This document shows positions 26,010 through 36,208 of a DNA stretch of 64,000 nucleotides, in pieces (positions within the stretch are counted from its first letter, which is position 1; each line of letters starts with the position of its first letter). The DNA comes from Atlantibacter subterraneus (GTDB lineage Bacteria > Pseudomonadota > Gammaproteobacteria > Enterobacterales > Enterobacteriaceae): NCBI RefSeq assembly GCF_027853245.1, contig NZ_JAPTZM010000008.1; one strand, 5' to 3'. The notes beneath the pieces were generated by a model that had not been told where the DNA came from, ran no database searches, and saw only the letters and a program-made list of their open reading frames with translations. The position numbers were made by a program, and so were the translations under genes.

Positions 26010-26497
26010 TGGCGAGTTATCGAAGTCAGGGACGTTGGGTTATTTGGCTCTCTTTCCTTATCGCCTTGTTATTGCAAATAATGCCCTGGCCAGACGATCT
26101 GCTGGCCTTCCGGCCAGATTGGGTATTATTGATCCTGCTTTACTGGATCCTGGCGCTGCCGCATCGCGTAAATGTCGGTACAGGTTTCGTGATGGGTGCC
26201 ATACTGGATCTCATTAGTGGCTCTACGTTGGGCGTTCGCGCCCTGTCGCTGTGTATCATTGCCTATCTGGTGGCGCTTAAATATCAGCTCTTCAGGAATC
26301 TGGCGCTCTGGCAACAGGCACTGGTGGTGGTCTTACTTTCACTGGCTTCGGATATTATTGTTTTCTGGGCTGAATTTTTAGTGATCAACGTCTCTTTCAA
26401 GCCGGAAGTGTTCTGGAGTAGTGTAGTGAACGGCATACTCTGGCCGTGGCTTTTCCTGTTGATGCGTAAAATTCGCCAGCAGTTTGCAGTGCAATAA
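26009..26497 (+). CDS. mreD: Rod-shape membrane protein MreD
   Basis: This 162-aa inner-membrane protein has about five helices and completes the MreBCD elongasome unit. The GTG start shares its first base with the mreC stop, which indicates translational coupling. Conserved segments are FRPDWVLLILLYWIL and GSTLGVRALSLCIIAYL. Confidence 0.95.
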   Translation: MASYRSQGRWVIWLSFLIALLLQIMPWPDDLLAFRPDWVLLILLYWILALPHRVNVGTGFVMGAILDLISGSTLGVRALSLCIIAYLVALKYQLFRNLALWQQALVVVLLSLASDIIVFWAEFLVINVSFKPEVFWSSVVNGILWPWLFLLMRKIRQQFAVQ

Positions 26498-26505
26498 GAG
26501 GGATT

Positions 26506-27081
26506 ATGTCAGCGATTTATCTCGCATCAGGCTCGCCGCGTCGTCAGGAACTGTTAACGCAGCTGGGCGTCGAATTCGAACGCATCGTCACAAACGTGGA
26601 AGAACGCCGCCAGCCGCAGGAAAGCGCGCAGCAGTACGTGGTACGCCTGGCGCGCGATAAAGCCCAGGCGGGCGTGGCGCAAGCGCCGCGCGATCTGCCG
26701 GTGCTGGGTGCGGATACGATTGTGATCCTCAACGGCGAGGTGCTGGAAAAACCGCAGTCGCCGGACGATGCCTGCGCGATGCTGCATCGCCTCTCTGGCC
26801 ATACGCATCAGGTGATGACGGCGGTGGCTATCGCTGACCGCCAACACATCATGGATTGCCTGGTCGTTACCGAAGTGACATTCAGAGTACTGTCGCAACA
26901 GGATATCGCCGGTTATGTCGCCAGCGGTGAACCTATGGATAAAGCAGGTGCATACGGTATTCAGGGGCTGGGTGGCTGTTTCGTCAGGAAGATTAATGGC
27001 AGCTATCACGCCGTAGTCGGCTTACCGCTGGTGGAAACGTATGAGTTGCTGAGTAACTTTAACTCACTGCGTGAAGGATAG
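26506..27081 (+). CDS. yhdE: Maf-family nucleoside triphosphate pyrophosphatase YhdE
   Basis: This 191-aa house-cleaning enzyme hydrolyses dTTP/UTP and modified pyrimidine triphosphates. Maf motifs are ASGSPRRQELL (N-terminus), the catalytic aspartate in VLGADTIVILNGEVLEKP and EPMDKAGAYGIQG. It lies 8 nt after mreD and 8 nt before rng. Confidence 0.95.
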   Translation: MSAIYLASGSPRRQELLTQLGVEFERIVTNVEERRQPQESAQQYVVRLARDKAQAGVAQAPRDLPVLGADTIVILNGEVLEKPQSPDDACAMLHRLSGHTHQVMTAVAIADRQHIMDCLVVTEVTFRVLSQQDIAGYVASGEPMDKAGAYGIQGLGGCFVRKINGSYHAVVGLPLVETYELLSNFNSLREG

Positions 27082-27089
27082 AAGAGAAC

Positions 27090-28559
27090 ATGACGGCTGA
27101 ACTGTTAGTAAACGTGACCCCTTCGGAAACCCGGGTGGCGTATATCGATGGCGGGATCCTCCAGGAAATTCACATCGAACGGGAAGCGCGCCGCGGGATC
27201 GTTGGGAATATCTACAAAGGTCGCGTCAGCCGGGTTCTGCCGGGTATGCAGGCGGCATTTGTCGATATTGGCCTCGATAAGGCCGCGTTTCTTCATGCCT
27301 CCGACATCATGCCGCATACCGAATGCGTAGCGGGTGAAGAGCAAAAAAACTTCACCGTGCGCGATATCTCTGAACTGGTCCGCCAGGGCCAGGACTTAAT
27401 GGTACAGGTGGTTAAAGATCCGCTCGGCACCAAAGGCGCGCGTCTGACTACCGACATCACCCTGCCGTCCCGCTATCTGGTGTTTATGCCTGGCGCGTCT
27501 CACGTGGGCGTCTCCCAGCGTATCGAAAGTGAATCCGAGCGCGATCGCCTGAAAAAGGTGGTGGCGGATTATTGCGACGAGCAGGGCGGATTTATCATTC
27601 GTACCGCGGCAGAAGGCGTGTGTACCGAGGATTTGGCTTCTGACGCGGCGTACCTGAAACGCGTCTGGACCAAGGTGATGGAGCGTAAAAAACGCCATCA
27701 AACGCGCTACCAGCTGTACGGAGAACTGGCGCTGGCCCAGCGTGTGCTGCGCGATTTTGCCGACACCTCGCTGGATAAAATCCGCGTCGATTCCCGCCTG
27801 ACCTATGACATGCTGCTGGAGTTCACGGCGGAATACATCCCGGAGATGACCAGCAAGCTGGAGCACTACACGGGCCGCCAGCCGATTTTCGATCTCTACG
27901 ACGTCGAGAATGAAATCCAGCGCGCGCTGGAGCGCAAAGTCGAGCTGAAGTCCGGCGGCTATCTGATCATCGATCAGACCGAAGCCATGACCACCGTGGA
28001 TATCAATACCGGCGCTTTTGTCGGCCACCGCAATCTCGACGATACTATCTTTAATACCAACATCGAAGCGACGCAGGCAATTGCCCGCCAGCTGCGGTTG
28101 CGTAATCTGGGCGGCATTATCATTATTGATTTCATCGATATGAATAATGAAGACCACCGCCGCCGGGTGCTGCATTCGCTGGAGCAGGCGCTGAGCAAAG
28201 ATCGGGTGAAAACCAGCATCAACGGCTTCTCCCAACTGGGGCTGGTGGAGATGACCCGCAAGCGTACCCGTGAAAGCGTCGAGCACGTATTGTGTAACGA
28301 ATGCCCGACCTGCCACGGTCGCGGCACGGTGAAAACCGTTGAAACCGTGTGCTACGAAATCATGCGTGAAATTGTGCGCGTGCATCATGCGTATGAGTCC
28401 GATCGCTTCCTGGTATACGCAGCGCCAGCGGTGGCGGAAGCGCTAAAAAGCGAAGAGTCCCATGCGCTGGCCGAGGTGGAGATTTTCGTCGGCAAGCAGG
28501 TTAAAGTGCAAATTGAGCCGCTCTATAACCAGGAGCAGTTTGACGTGGTTATGATGTAA
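27090..28559 (+). CDS. rng: Ribonuclease G
   Basis: This 489-aa endoribonuclease matures the 16S rRNA 5' end and decays some mRNAs. The N-terminal S1 domain (about 38-120) is followed by the RNase E/G catalytic core. Metal-binding aspartates are in MTTVDINTGAFVG and IIIIDFIDMNNEDHRRRV. The zinc-link cysteines are in CNECPTCHGRG. It lacks the RNase E scaffold tail, as expected for RNase G. Confidence 0.97.
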   Translation: MTAELLVNVTPSETRVAYIDGGILQEIHIEREARRGIVGNIYKGRVSRVLPGMQAAFVDIGLDKAAFLHASDIMPHTECVAGEEQKNFTVRDISELVRQGQDLMVQVVKDPLGTKGARLTTDITLPSRYLVFMPGASHVGVSQRIESESERDRLKKVVADYCDEQGGFIIRTAAEGVCTEDLASDAAYLKRVWTKVMERKKRHQTRYQLYGELALAQRVLRDFADTSLDKIRVDSRLTYDMLLEFTAEYIPEMTSKLEHYTGRQPIFDLYDVENEIQRALERKVELKSGGYLIIDQTEAMTTVDINTGAFVGHRNLDDTIFNTNIEATQAIARQLRLRNLGGIIIIDFIDMNNEDHRRRVLHSLEQALSKDRVKTSINGFSQLGLVEMTRKRTRESVEHVLCNECPTCHGRGTVKTVETVCYEIMREIVRVHHAYESDRFLVYAAPAVAEALKSEESHALAEVEIFVGKQVKVQIEPLYNQEQFDVVMM

Positions 28560-28610
28560 CCCGGTGCAGGTAACCTACGCTCCGCGATGGCGGATGACAA
28601 GGAGAGGAAT

Positions 28611-31600
28611 GTGAGGCGACTGCCGGGTATACTGTTACTTACAGGCGCAACGCTGGTCGTGATTGTCGCCCTGCTGGTGAGCGGGTTGCGTCTGGCTCTG
28701 CCGCATCTCAATACCTGGCGTCCCGCACTGCTTGAGAAAATCAGCGCCGCCACCGGCGCGCCGGTGGACGCCAGCTATCTTCAGGCCTCATGGCAAAATT
28801 TTGGCCCGACCCTGGAAGTCCGCGATATTAAAGCGGGCCTGAAAGAGGGCGGCGAACTCACGGTGAAGCGCGTCACCCTGGCGCTGGACGTATGGCAGAG
28901 CCTGCTTCATGCGCGCTGGCAGTTTCGCGATCTGACGTTTTATCAGCTAAACATCCGCACCAATACCCCTTTTACCCAGAGTGAAAGCGGAGAGCCGATC
29001 CCGGCCAATAAAATCAGCGATTTGTTTTTGCGCCAGTTCGATCAGTTCGATCTGCGCGACAGCAATATCAGCTTTATCACCCTGTCCGGCCAGCGCGCTG
29101 AACTCGCCATCCCCAAACTGACCTGGCTTAATGGCCGCGATCGCCACCGCGCGGAAGGCTTAATCAGCCTGTCCAGCCTGACCGGTCAGCACGGCACTAT
29201 GCAACTGCGTATGGACCTGCGCGACGATGACGGCTTGCTAAGCAACGGCACCATCTGGCTGGAGGCCGACGATGTGGACGTCAAGCCCTGGCTGGGCCGG
29301 TGGATGACCGATAACGTCTCGCTTTCTACCGCGCAGTTCAGCCTTGCCGCCTGGATGAACATTCGCAAAGGCGACATCGCCGACGGGGACGTCTGGCTGA
29401 AGCGCGGCGGTGCCTCCTGGCAGGGCGACAGTCAGCCGCATCATTTGCAGGTGGATAACCTGACCGCTCACCTGCGTAAAGAGGGCGCGGGCTGGCAGTT
29501 AGATATTCCGCGTACCAATATTTCCATTGACGATACGCCCTGGCCCGCAGGCGCGTTAACGCTGGCCTGGCTGCCAGCCCAGGAAGTCGGCGGCGTGGAC
29601 CGCCAATCCAGCGACGAACTGCGCATCCGGGCCAATAATCTTGAACTCCAGGGACTGAATGGTCTGATCCCGATAACGACCAAACTCTCCCCATCTTTTG
29701 GTGAAGTGTGGAATACGCTGCGTCCCAAAGGACATCTCAACACCCTGGCGCTGGATATCCCGTTGGAGGCCACCGAGAAAACGCGTTTCCAGGGCGAGTG
29801 GGATAACCTCTCCTGGAACCAGTGGAAACTGATGCCGGGCGCGGAGAATTTCTCCGGTACCCTTTCCGGCAGCGTGGAGAATGGCCGCGTTACCGCCAGC
29901 ATGAAACAGGCGAAGATGCCGTATGAAGGGGTGTTCCGCGCGCCGCTGGAAATTGCCGATGGCAAAGCGACGCTGGAATGGCGCAAAGACGCCGGGGGTT
30001 TGACGCTGGACGGCAAAGATATTGATGTCAAAGCCACGGCGGTTCATGCGCGGGGCGACTTCCGCTACCAGCAACCGGTCGGTGACGAGCCGTGGCTGGC
30101 GATCCTTGCGGGCATTAGCACCGATGACGCGTCCCAGGCGTGGCGCTACTTCCCGGAAAACCTGATGGGCAAGCATCTGGTGGATTACCTGAGCGGCGCG
30201 ATACAGGGCGGGCAAGCCGACAACGCCACGCTGGTTTACGGCGGCAACCCGAAGCTGTTCCCGTACTATAAAAACGAAGGCCAGTTTGAAGTGCTGGTGC
30301 CGGTACGTAACGCGACCTATGCGTTCCAGCCCGACTGGCCTGCGCTGAAGGGCATTGATGTCGAACTCGACTTTATCAATGACGGCCTGTGGATGAAATC
30401 GCCGGAAGCCATGCTGGGCGGGGTAAAAGGGCGCAACATTACCGCCAACATCCCTGATTACGCCAAAGAAACACTGCTGATCGATGCGGACATTTCCGGG
30501 CCAGGCAAGGCAGTTGGACCGTATTTCAAACAGACCCCGTTGGATGATTCACTGGGCGCGGCGCTGGATGAACTCCAGCTTGATGGCGATGTGAATGCTC
30601 GCTTACATCTCGATATCCCGTTTACCGGCGAGCTGGTGACGGCGAAAGGCGATGTGGTGCTGGACGACAACACGCTGTATATCAAGCCCCTCGACAGTAC
30701 CGTTCATAACCTGAGCGGAAAATTCAGTTTCGTGAACGGCGATCTGCAAAGTGAACCGATGCGCGCCACCTGGTTCAATCAGCCGCTGAATCTGGATTTC
30801 AACACCAAACAAGGCGATAAGGCCTACCAGGTGGGTGTCAATCTGGATGCCAACTGGCAGCCGACGCGTACCGGGCTGTTGCCGAAACCGATCAACGACG
30901 CGCTGGCGGGCCGCATACCCTGGCAGGGCAAAGTCGGCATCACTCTGCCGTATAAAGGCAGCGCGCAGTATGACGTAGCCGTAAAGAGCGATTTAAAGGA
31001 AGTGAGCAGTCGCTTACCTTCTCCTGCCAGTAAAGACGCCGGAGAGCCTTTGCCTCTGACGGTAAACGTTAAAGGCGATCTGCGTGGGTTCAATTTAACG
31101 GGCAATGCGGGCGACGGGCATCGCTTTAACAGCCGCTGGCTGCTGGGCAATAAACTGACCCTCGATCGCGGCATCTGGGTTTCTGACAGCAAAACCTTAC
31201 CGCCATTGCCGGACCAGGCGGGCGTGGAACTCAACCTGCCGGCGCTGGACGGCGCAGAGTGGCTGGGGCTATTCCAGAAAGGGGCGGCGGATGACGTCAG
31301 CAACGCCACGCAGTTCCCGGATCATGTCACCTTACGCACCCCGGCCCTGACGCTGGGCGGGCAACAGTGGAACAACGTCAGCATTATTTCCCGCAGCGGG
31401 TTCCGGGGGAATGACGTCTCGGTACAGGGCCGGGAAATCAACGGCTCGCTGGCAATGAATAAAACCGGTCCGTGGCTGGCGGAAATTAAATATCTGTATT
31501 TCAATCCGGTGTGGAGCGCGGTCACCGGTGCCAAAGCGCCCGCCAGCCCGATACCTGACCAGCGTATCAATTTCAGCGGCTGGCCTGATGTGCAGCTGCG

Positions 31601-32408
31601 CTGTGCGGAGTGCTGGCTGTGGGGCCAAAAATATGGCCGCATCGATGGCGACATTGCTATTTCAGGCGACACGCTGAAATTATCAAACGGCGTGGTCGAC
31701 ACCGGTTTCGCAAAGCTCACCGCCGATGGCGAATGGGTAAACCGCACCACCGAGCCGCGCACCTCGCTAAAAGGCACTCTGAAAGGCAAGAAGATCGACG
31801 CCGCGACCAATTTCTTTGGCGTCTCAACGCCGATTCAGGGCTCGTCTTTCGATTTTGATTACGATCTCCACTGGCGGGATATGCCCTGGAAACCGGATGA
31901 AGCGACGCTCAATGGCATTTTGCATGCCCGTCTCGGCAAAGGACAAATCGAAGATGTCGACACCGGCCACGCTGGGCAGTTGCTGCGCCTGATGAGCTTC
32001 GACGCCCTGCTGCGTAAGCTGCGTCTCGACTTCAGCGATACATTTGGCGACGGTTTTTACTTCGACTCCATTCGCAGTACCGCGTGGATTAAAGATGGCG
32101 TGTTACACACCGACGATACGCTGGTGGATGGCCTGGAAGCGGATATCGCCATGAAAGGCTCGGTTGACCTGGTGCGTCGTCAGCTGGATATGGAAGCGAT
32201 TATCGCGCCGGAAATTTCCGCCACCGTGGGCGTTGCCACGGCCTTTGTGGTCAACCCGATTGTTGGCGCAGCGGTGTTTGCCGCCAGCAAGGTGCTTGGC
32301 CCGCTGTGGAGTAAAATCTCCGTGCTGCGTTACCATATCTCCGGCCCGCTTGATAAGCCGCAGATTAATGAAGTGCTGCGTGAACCCCGCGACGGGAAGG
32401 CGCAATGA
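28611..32408 (+). CDS. yhdP: AsmA-like phospholipid transport protein YhdP
   Basis: This 1265-aa protein has an N-terminal TM helix (about 5-28) and a very long periplasmic beta-rich domain (DUF3971), ending in an AsmA-type C-terminal region. The family (YhdP, TamB, YdbH) bridges inner and outer membranes and carries phospholipids. The GTG start at 28611 (VRRLPGILLLTGA) follows GGAGAGGA and gives the E. coli length. An ATG 24 nt upstream is rejected because it would destroy that ribosome site spacing. Confidence 0.95.
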   Translation: MRRLPGILLLTGATLVVIVALLVSGLRLALPHLNTWRPALLEKISAATGAPVDASYLQASWQNFGPTLEVRDIKAGLKEGGELTVKRVTLALDVWQSLLHARWQFRDLTFYQLNIRTNTPFTQSESGEPIPANKISDLFLRQFDQFDLRDSNISFITLSGQRAELAIPKLTWLNGRDRHRAEGLISLSSLTGQHGTMQLRMDLRDDDGLLSNGTIWLEADDVDVKPWLGRWMTDNVSLSTAQFSLAAWMNIRKGDIADGDVWLKRGGASWQGDSQPHHLQVDNLTAHLRKEGAGWQLDIPRTNISIDDTPWPAGALTLAWLPAQEVGGVDRQSSDELRIRANNLELQGLNGLIPITTKLSPSFGEVWNTLRPKGHLNTLALDIPLEATEKTRFQGEWDNLSWNQWKLMPGAENFSGTLSGSVENGRVTASMKQAKMPYEGVFRAPLEIADGKATLEWRKDAGGLTLDGKDIDVKATAVHARGDFRYQQPVGDEPWLAILAGISTDDASQAWRYFPENLMGKHLVDYLSGAIQGGQADNATLVYGGNPKLFPYYKNEGQFEVLVPVRNATYAFQPDWPALKGIDVELDFINDGLWMKSPEAMLGGVKGRNITANIPDYAKETLLIDADISGPGKAVGPYFKQTPLDDSLGAALDELQLDGDVNARLHLDIPFTGELVTAKGDVVLDDNTLYIKPLDSTVHNLSGKFSFVNGDLQSEPMRATWFNQPLNLDFNTKQGDKAYQVGVNLDANWQPTRTGLLPKPINDALAGRIPWQGKVGITLPYKGSAQYDVAVKSDLKEVSSRLPSPASKDAGEPLPLTVNVKGDLRGFNLTGNAGDGHRFNSRWLLGNKLTLDRGIWVSDSKTLPPLPDQAGVELNLPALDGAEWLGLFQKGAADDVSNATQFPDHVTLRTPALTLGGQQWNNVSIISRSGFRGNDVSVQGREINGSLAMNKTGPWLAEIKYLYFNPVWSAVTGAKAPASPIPDQRINFSGWPDVQLRCAECWLWGQKYGRIDGDIAISGDTLKLSNGVVDTGFAKLTADGEWVNRTTEPRTSLKGTLKGKKIDAATNFFGVSTPIQGSSFDFDYDLHWRDMPWKPDEATLNGILHARLGKGQIEDVDTGHAGQLLRLMSFDALLRKLRLDFSDTFGDGFYFDSIRSTAWIKDGVLHTDDTLVDGLEADIAMKGSVDLVRRQLDMEAIIAPEISATVGVATAFVVNPIVGAAVFAASKVLGPLWSKISVLRYHISGPLDKPQINEVLREPRDGKAQ

Positions 32409-32472
32409 TTTGACGGCATCAATGAATTGCCGCAAGCTCGATATTATGAATCCCCTGAAGAGTAGCGTATCG

Positions 32473-33918
32473 ATGAGTCTGAACCTGGTAACTGAGCAGT
32501 TATTGTCTGCGAATGGCCTGAACCATCAAGATCTGTTTTCCATCCTCGGTCAACTGGCCGAACGCCGGGTGGATTACGGGGATCTGTATTTCCAGTCGAG
32601 CTATCACGAATCCTGGGTGCTGGAAGATCGCATCATTAAAGATGGCTCCTACAATATTGACCAGGGCGTGGGCGTACGCGCCGTGAGCGGCGAGAAAACC
32701 GGGTTTGCCTATGCGGACCAGGTCAGCCTGCTGGCGCTGGAGCAAAGCGCTCATGCGGCGCGCAGCATTGTGCGCGAGCAGGGCGATGGACGGGTAAAAA
32801 CCCTGGGCGCAGTAGAGCATAAAGCGCTGTACACCTCGCTGGACCCGCTGCAAAGCCTGACCCGCGAAGAGAAGCTCGATATTCTGAAGCGCGTCGACGG
32901 CGTGGCCCGTGCGGCAGATGCCCGCGTGCAGGAAGTGAATGCCAGCCTGACCGGCGTCTATGAACTGATTCTGGTGGCCGCGACCGACGGCACCCTGGCG
33001 GCGGACGTGCGCCCGCTGGTACGTCTGTCGGTCAGCGTGCAGGTTGAACAGGACGGCAAGCGCGAGCGCGGTTCCGCTGGCGGCGGCGGCCGTTTTGGCT
33101 ACGAGTGGTTCCTCGAAGCATCAGACGGCGAAGTGCGCGCCGATGCCTGGGCAAAAGAAGCGGTGCGCATGGCGCTGGTAAATCTTTCCGCCGTTGCCGC
33201 CCCGGCAGGCACCCTGCCAGTGGTATTAGGCGCAGGCTGGCCGGGCGTACTGCTGCACGAAGCGGTGGGCCACGGTCTGGAAGGCGACTTTAACCGTCGC
33301 GGCACCTCCGTCTTCAGCGGCCAGATGGGCCAACTGGTGGCGTCGGCGCTCTGCACCGTGGTGGACGACGGCACGATGGCCTCGCGCCGTGGTTCGGTGG
33401 CCATTGACGACGAAGGCGTGCCGGGCCAGTACAACGTGCTGATCGAAAACGGCGTTCTTAAAGGCTACATGCAGGATAAACTCAACGCGCGCCTGATGGG
33501 TGTTGCGCCGACCGGCAACGGTCGCCGGGAATCCTATGCGCATCTGCCGATGCCGCGCATGACCAACACCTATATGCTGGCGGGCAAATCCACGCCGCAG
33601 GAAATTATTGAGTCGGTGGAATACGGGATTTATGCGCCCAACTTTGGCGGCGGCCAGGTGGATATCACCTCCGGTAAGTTTGTGTTCTCTACCTCTGAAG
33701 CGTACCTGATCGAGAAAGGCAAAGTGACCACGCCGGTGAAAGGCGCGACCCTGATCGGCTCCGGTATCGAGGCCATGCAGCAGATTTCCATGGTCGGCAA
33801 TGATCTGAAACTGGATAACGGCGTCGGCGTCTGCGGTAAAGAGGGCCAGAGCCTGCCGGTTGGTGTCGGTCAGCCAACCCTGAAACTCGACAGCCTGACC
33901 GTGGGCGGTACCGCGTAA
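32473..33918 (+). CDS. tldD: Metalloprotease TldD
   Basis: This 481-aa catalytic subunit of the TldD/TldE peptidase processes microcin B17 and unfolded peptides and affects CcdA turnover. The zinc motif HEAVGH is followed by the glutamate-rich GLEGDF segment. The start at 32473 (MSLNLVTEQLL) matches E. coli. It lies 64 nt after yhdP. Its partner TldE (pmbA) is at 50620 in this window, unusually close. Confidence 0.97.
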   Translation: MSLNLVTEQLLSANGLNHQDLFSILGQLAERRVDYGDLYFQSSYHESWVLEDRIIKDGSYNIDQGVGVRAVSGEKTGFAYADQVSLLALEQSAHAARSIVREQGDGRVKTLGAVEHKALYTSLDPLQSLTREEKLDILKRVDGVARAADARVQEVNASLTGVYELILVAATDGTLAADVRPLVRLSVSVQVEQDGKRERGSAGGGGRFGYEWFLEASDGEVRADAWAKEAVRMALVNLSAVAAPAGTLPVVLGAGWPGVLLHEAVGHGLEGDFNRRGTSVFSGQMGQLVASALCTVVDDGTMASRRGSVAIDDEGVPGQYNVLIENGVLKGYMQDKLNARLMGVAPTGNGRRESYAHLPMPRMTNTYMLAGKSTPQEIIESVEYGIYAPNFGGGQVDITSGKFVFSTSEAYLIEKGKVTTPVKGATLIGSGIEAMQQISMVGNDLKLDNGVGVCGKEGQSLPVGVGQPTLKLDSLTVGGTA

Positions 33919-33929
33919 TCTCTCCTGCC

Positions 33930-33953
33930 AACCCTCTCTTAACGGAGAGGGTT
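33930..33953. terminator. tldD/aaeR convergent terminator
   Basis: A stem AACCCTCTC / GAGAGGGTT with a short loop lies between tldD and the convergent aaeR end. The T-tract on the plus strand is weak (TTTGATT). Confidence 0.6.
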
Positions 33954-33956
33954 TGA

Positions 33957-34889
33957 TTACCGCGTCTCTTTACTCCCGAAGCGCCTCTCCTGATACAGCG
34001 TCGCCACCCCGGCGAAATACTCCGTCAAATAATTAATGCACACCTGCACCTTCAGCGGCAGCTTATCCCGTTCGGTATAAAGCGCGTAAACCGGGCGCGG
34101 ATCGGACTGGTAGCGCGGGAACAGGATCTCCAGCTCGCCCCGATTGATCTCGTCGATCACCCACATCAGCGGCACATAGGCGATCCCGGCACCTTCAATC
34201 AGCCAGCGCGACAGCGTCATCGGATCGTTGGTGACAAAACGTCCCTGCGGGATCAGGCGCGTTGAGATCCCCTCCGGTGCGATCAGCTCAAACTCGTTGT
34301 CCGGGCGCACGCTGTATTCCAGCCATGAATGATTGCCGAGATCCGAGGGCTTCTCCGGCGTGCCGTAGCGGGCGAGATAGGATTTAGCCGCGCATACCAC
34401 CATCGGCATCGCGCCAAGCCGTTTGGAAAACAGACTCGAATCCTGAAGCGCGCCGACGCGGATCACCACGTCCAGGCCATCGGCAATCAGATCCGGCGCG
34501 GGGATACCGGTCACCAGATTCACGGTTAGCCCCGGATATTCGCGTAACATTTGCGCCGTCATTCCCGCCAGGACATTTTGTGCCATAGTTGAAGAACACC
34601 CAATGCGCAGGGTGCCAATCGGCGTGTTGTTAAAGGCGTAGAGCTGCTCATGTACCGATTGCACCTCATGAAGCATTTTGCGGCAGCCCTGGTAATAAAT
34701 TTTTCCTGCCTCGGTCAGCCCGATGCTGCGCGTACTGCGGTTTAACAGCTTGACCTGCAATTCATCCTCCAGCTTTGACACGGTCTGGCTGATGGACGAG
34801 ACGCTCATGTCCAACTGTTTAGCGGCGCGGGTAAAAGAGCCTTGCTCAACAACCCGCGCGAAAATCGACATTCGTTTCAGGCGTTCCAT
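33957..34889 (-). CDS. aaeR: LysR-type regulator AaeR
   Basis: This 310-aa regulator has an N-terminal winged HTH (GSFTRAAKQLDMSVSSISQTVSKLEDEL) and a periplasmic-binding-like effector domain with GTLRIGCSSTMAQNVL. It is divergent from aaeXAB, which its E. coli homologue activates in response to aromatic carboxylic acids such as p-hydroxybenzoate. Confidence 0.95.
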   Translation of the reverse strand: MERLKRMSIFARVVEQGSFTRAAKQLDMSVSSISQTVSKLEDELQVKLLNRSTRSIGLTEAGKIYYQGCRKMLHEVQSVHEQLYAFNNTPIGTLRIGCSSTMAQNVLAGMTAQMLREYPGLTVNLVTGIPAPDLIADGLDVVIRVGALQDSSLFSKRLGAMPMVVCAAKSYLARYGTPEKPSDLGNHSWLEYSVRPDNEFELIAPEGISTRLIPQGRFVTNDPMTLSRWLIEGAGIAYVPLMWVIDEINRGELEILFPRYQSDPRPVYALYTERDKLPLKVQVCINYLTEYFAGVATLYQERRFGSKETR

Positions 34890-35060
34890 TGTTCACTCTG
34901 AGTGAAAAGTGATTTAGATCACATATGATAGATGACATATTATAAATTACGTTAATATATTATTAACGAGGTAACTAACCCGCACGCGTCCACAGTCCTT
35001 CCTGACTTTGTGCACCCGGTTATCCATCACTAATTCGCCTGCACGCTAATCAAGGTTCGT

Positions 35061-35264
35061 ATGAGTTTATTTCCGGTTATCGTGGTTTTCGGTCTCTCTT
35101 TTCCGCCGATATTCTTCGAGCTGCTTTTGTCACTGGCGATTTTCTGGCTGGTGCGCCGTTTGCTGACCCCGACAGGGATCTATGATTTTGTCTGGCATCC
35201 GGCATTGTTTAATACCGCGCTGTATTGCTGCCTGTTTTATCTGATATCGCGCTTATTTGTCTGA
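35061..35264 (+). CDS. aaeX: Small membrane protein AaeX (DUF1656)
   Basis: This 67-aa protein with two hydrophobic helices (about 8-28 and 45-66) is the first gene of aaeXAB. DUF1656 proteins regularly precede HlyD/FUSC efflux pairs. Role unknown. It ends 7 nt before aaeA. Confidence 0.92.
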   Translation: MSLFPVIVVFGLSFPPIFFELLLSLAIFWLVRRLLTPTGIYDFVWHPALFNTALYCCLFYLISRLFV

Positions 35265-35271
35265 GGTTGAT

Positions 35272-36204
35272 GTGAAAGCACTTACAAGAAAAATATCCCG
35301 AACGGCGATCACGCTGGCGCTGGTTGCGCTGGCCTTCGTCGCCATCTTCCGTGCCTGGGTTTACTACACCGAATCGCCGTGGACGCGCGATGCGCGTTTC
35401 AGCGCCGATGTGGTGGCCATCGCGCCCGACGTCGCCGGGCTGATTACTCAGGTCATGGTTCACGATAACCAACTGGTCAAAAAAGATCAGGTGCTGTTCA
35501 CCATTGACCAGCCGCGCTACCAGAAGGCGCTGGACGAAGCCGAAGCGGATGTCTCTTATTACCAGGCGCTGGCCGCTGAAAAACGTCGTGAGGCCGGACG
35601 CCGTAATAAACTGGGCATCCAGGCCATGTCGCGCGAAGAGATCGACCAGTCCAACAACGTGCTGCAAACCGTGCTGCATCAGATGGCGCGCGCGCAAGCG
35701 ACCCGCGACCTGGCGAAGCTGGATTTAGAACGTACCGTGATCCGTGCGCCTGCTGACGGCTGGGTGACCAACCTCAACGTTTACGCCGGGGAGTTTATCA
35801 CCCGCGGTTCGACCGCCGTGGCGCTGGTCAAGCAGCACTCGTTCTACGTGCTGGCCTATATGGAAGAGACCAAGCTGGAAGGCGTGCGCCCTGGCTTCCG
35901 CGCGGAAATCACGCCACTTGGCAGCAACCGCGTGCTGCACGGCACCGTGGATAGCGTCGCGGCGGGCGTCACCAACGCCAGCAGCAGCAACGACGGCAAA
36001 GGTATGGCGTCGGTGGATTCCAACCTGGAATGGGTGCGTCTGGCCCAGCGCGTGCCGGTACGTATTCGTCTGGATGAACAGACCGGTAATCTGTTCCCGG
36101 CGGGCACCACGGCAACCGTGGTGATTACCGGCGAAGCCGACCGGGATAACCGTAACGCATCGCCGTTTAATCGCCTGATGCACCGCCTGCGCGAATTTGG
36201 TTAA
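35272..36204 (+). CDS. aaeA: Aromatic carboxylic acid efflux adaptor AaeA
   Basis: This 310-aa HlyD-family membrane-fusion protein has one N-terminal TM helix (about 12-32). The lipoyl half-motifs are VVAIAPDVAGLITQV and LERTVIRAPADGWVTNLNV. The GTG start at 35272 (VKALTRKISRTAIT) has GAGG 6 nt upstream and gives the E. coli length. It works with AaeB. Confidence 0.95.
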   Translation: MKALTRKISRTAITLALVALAFVAIFRAWVYYTESPWTRDARFSADVVAIAPDVAGLITQVMVHDNQLVKKDQVLFTIDQPRYQKALDEAEADVSYYQALAAEKRREAGRRNKLGIQAMSREEIDQSNNVLQTVLHQMARAQATRDLAKLDLERTVIRAPADGWVTNLNVYAGEFITRGSTAVALVKQHSFYVLAYMEETKLEGVRPGFRAEITPLGSNRVLHGTVDSVAAGVTNASSSNDGKGMASVDSNLEWVRLAQRVPVRIRLDEQTGNLFPAGTTATVVITGEADRDNRNASPFNRLMHRLREFG

Positions 36205-36208
36205 TCCC

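Noticed and set aside
27396..28388. 330-codon open frame antisense to rng
   Set aside because: Complement of a strongly conserved gene; the protein is rich in His/Gln/Arg and matches nothing.
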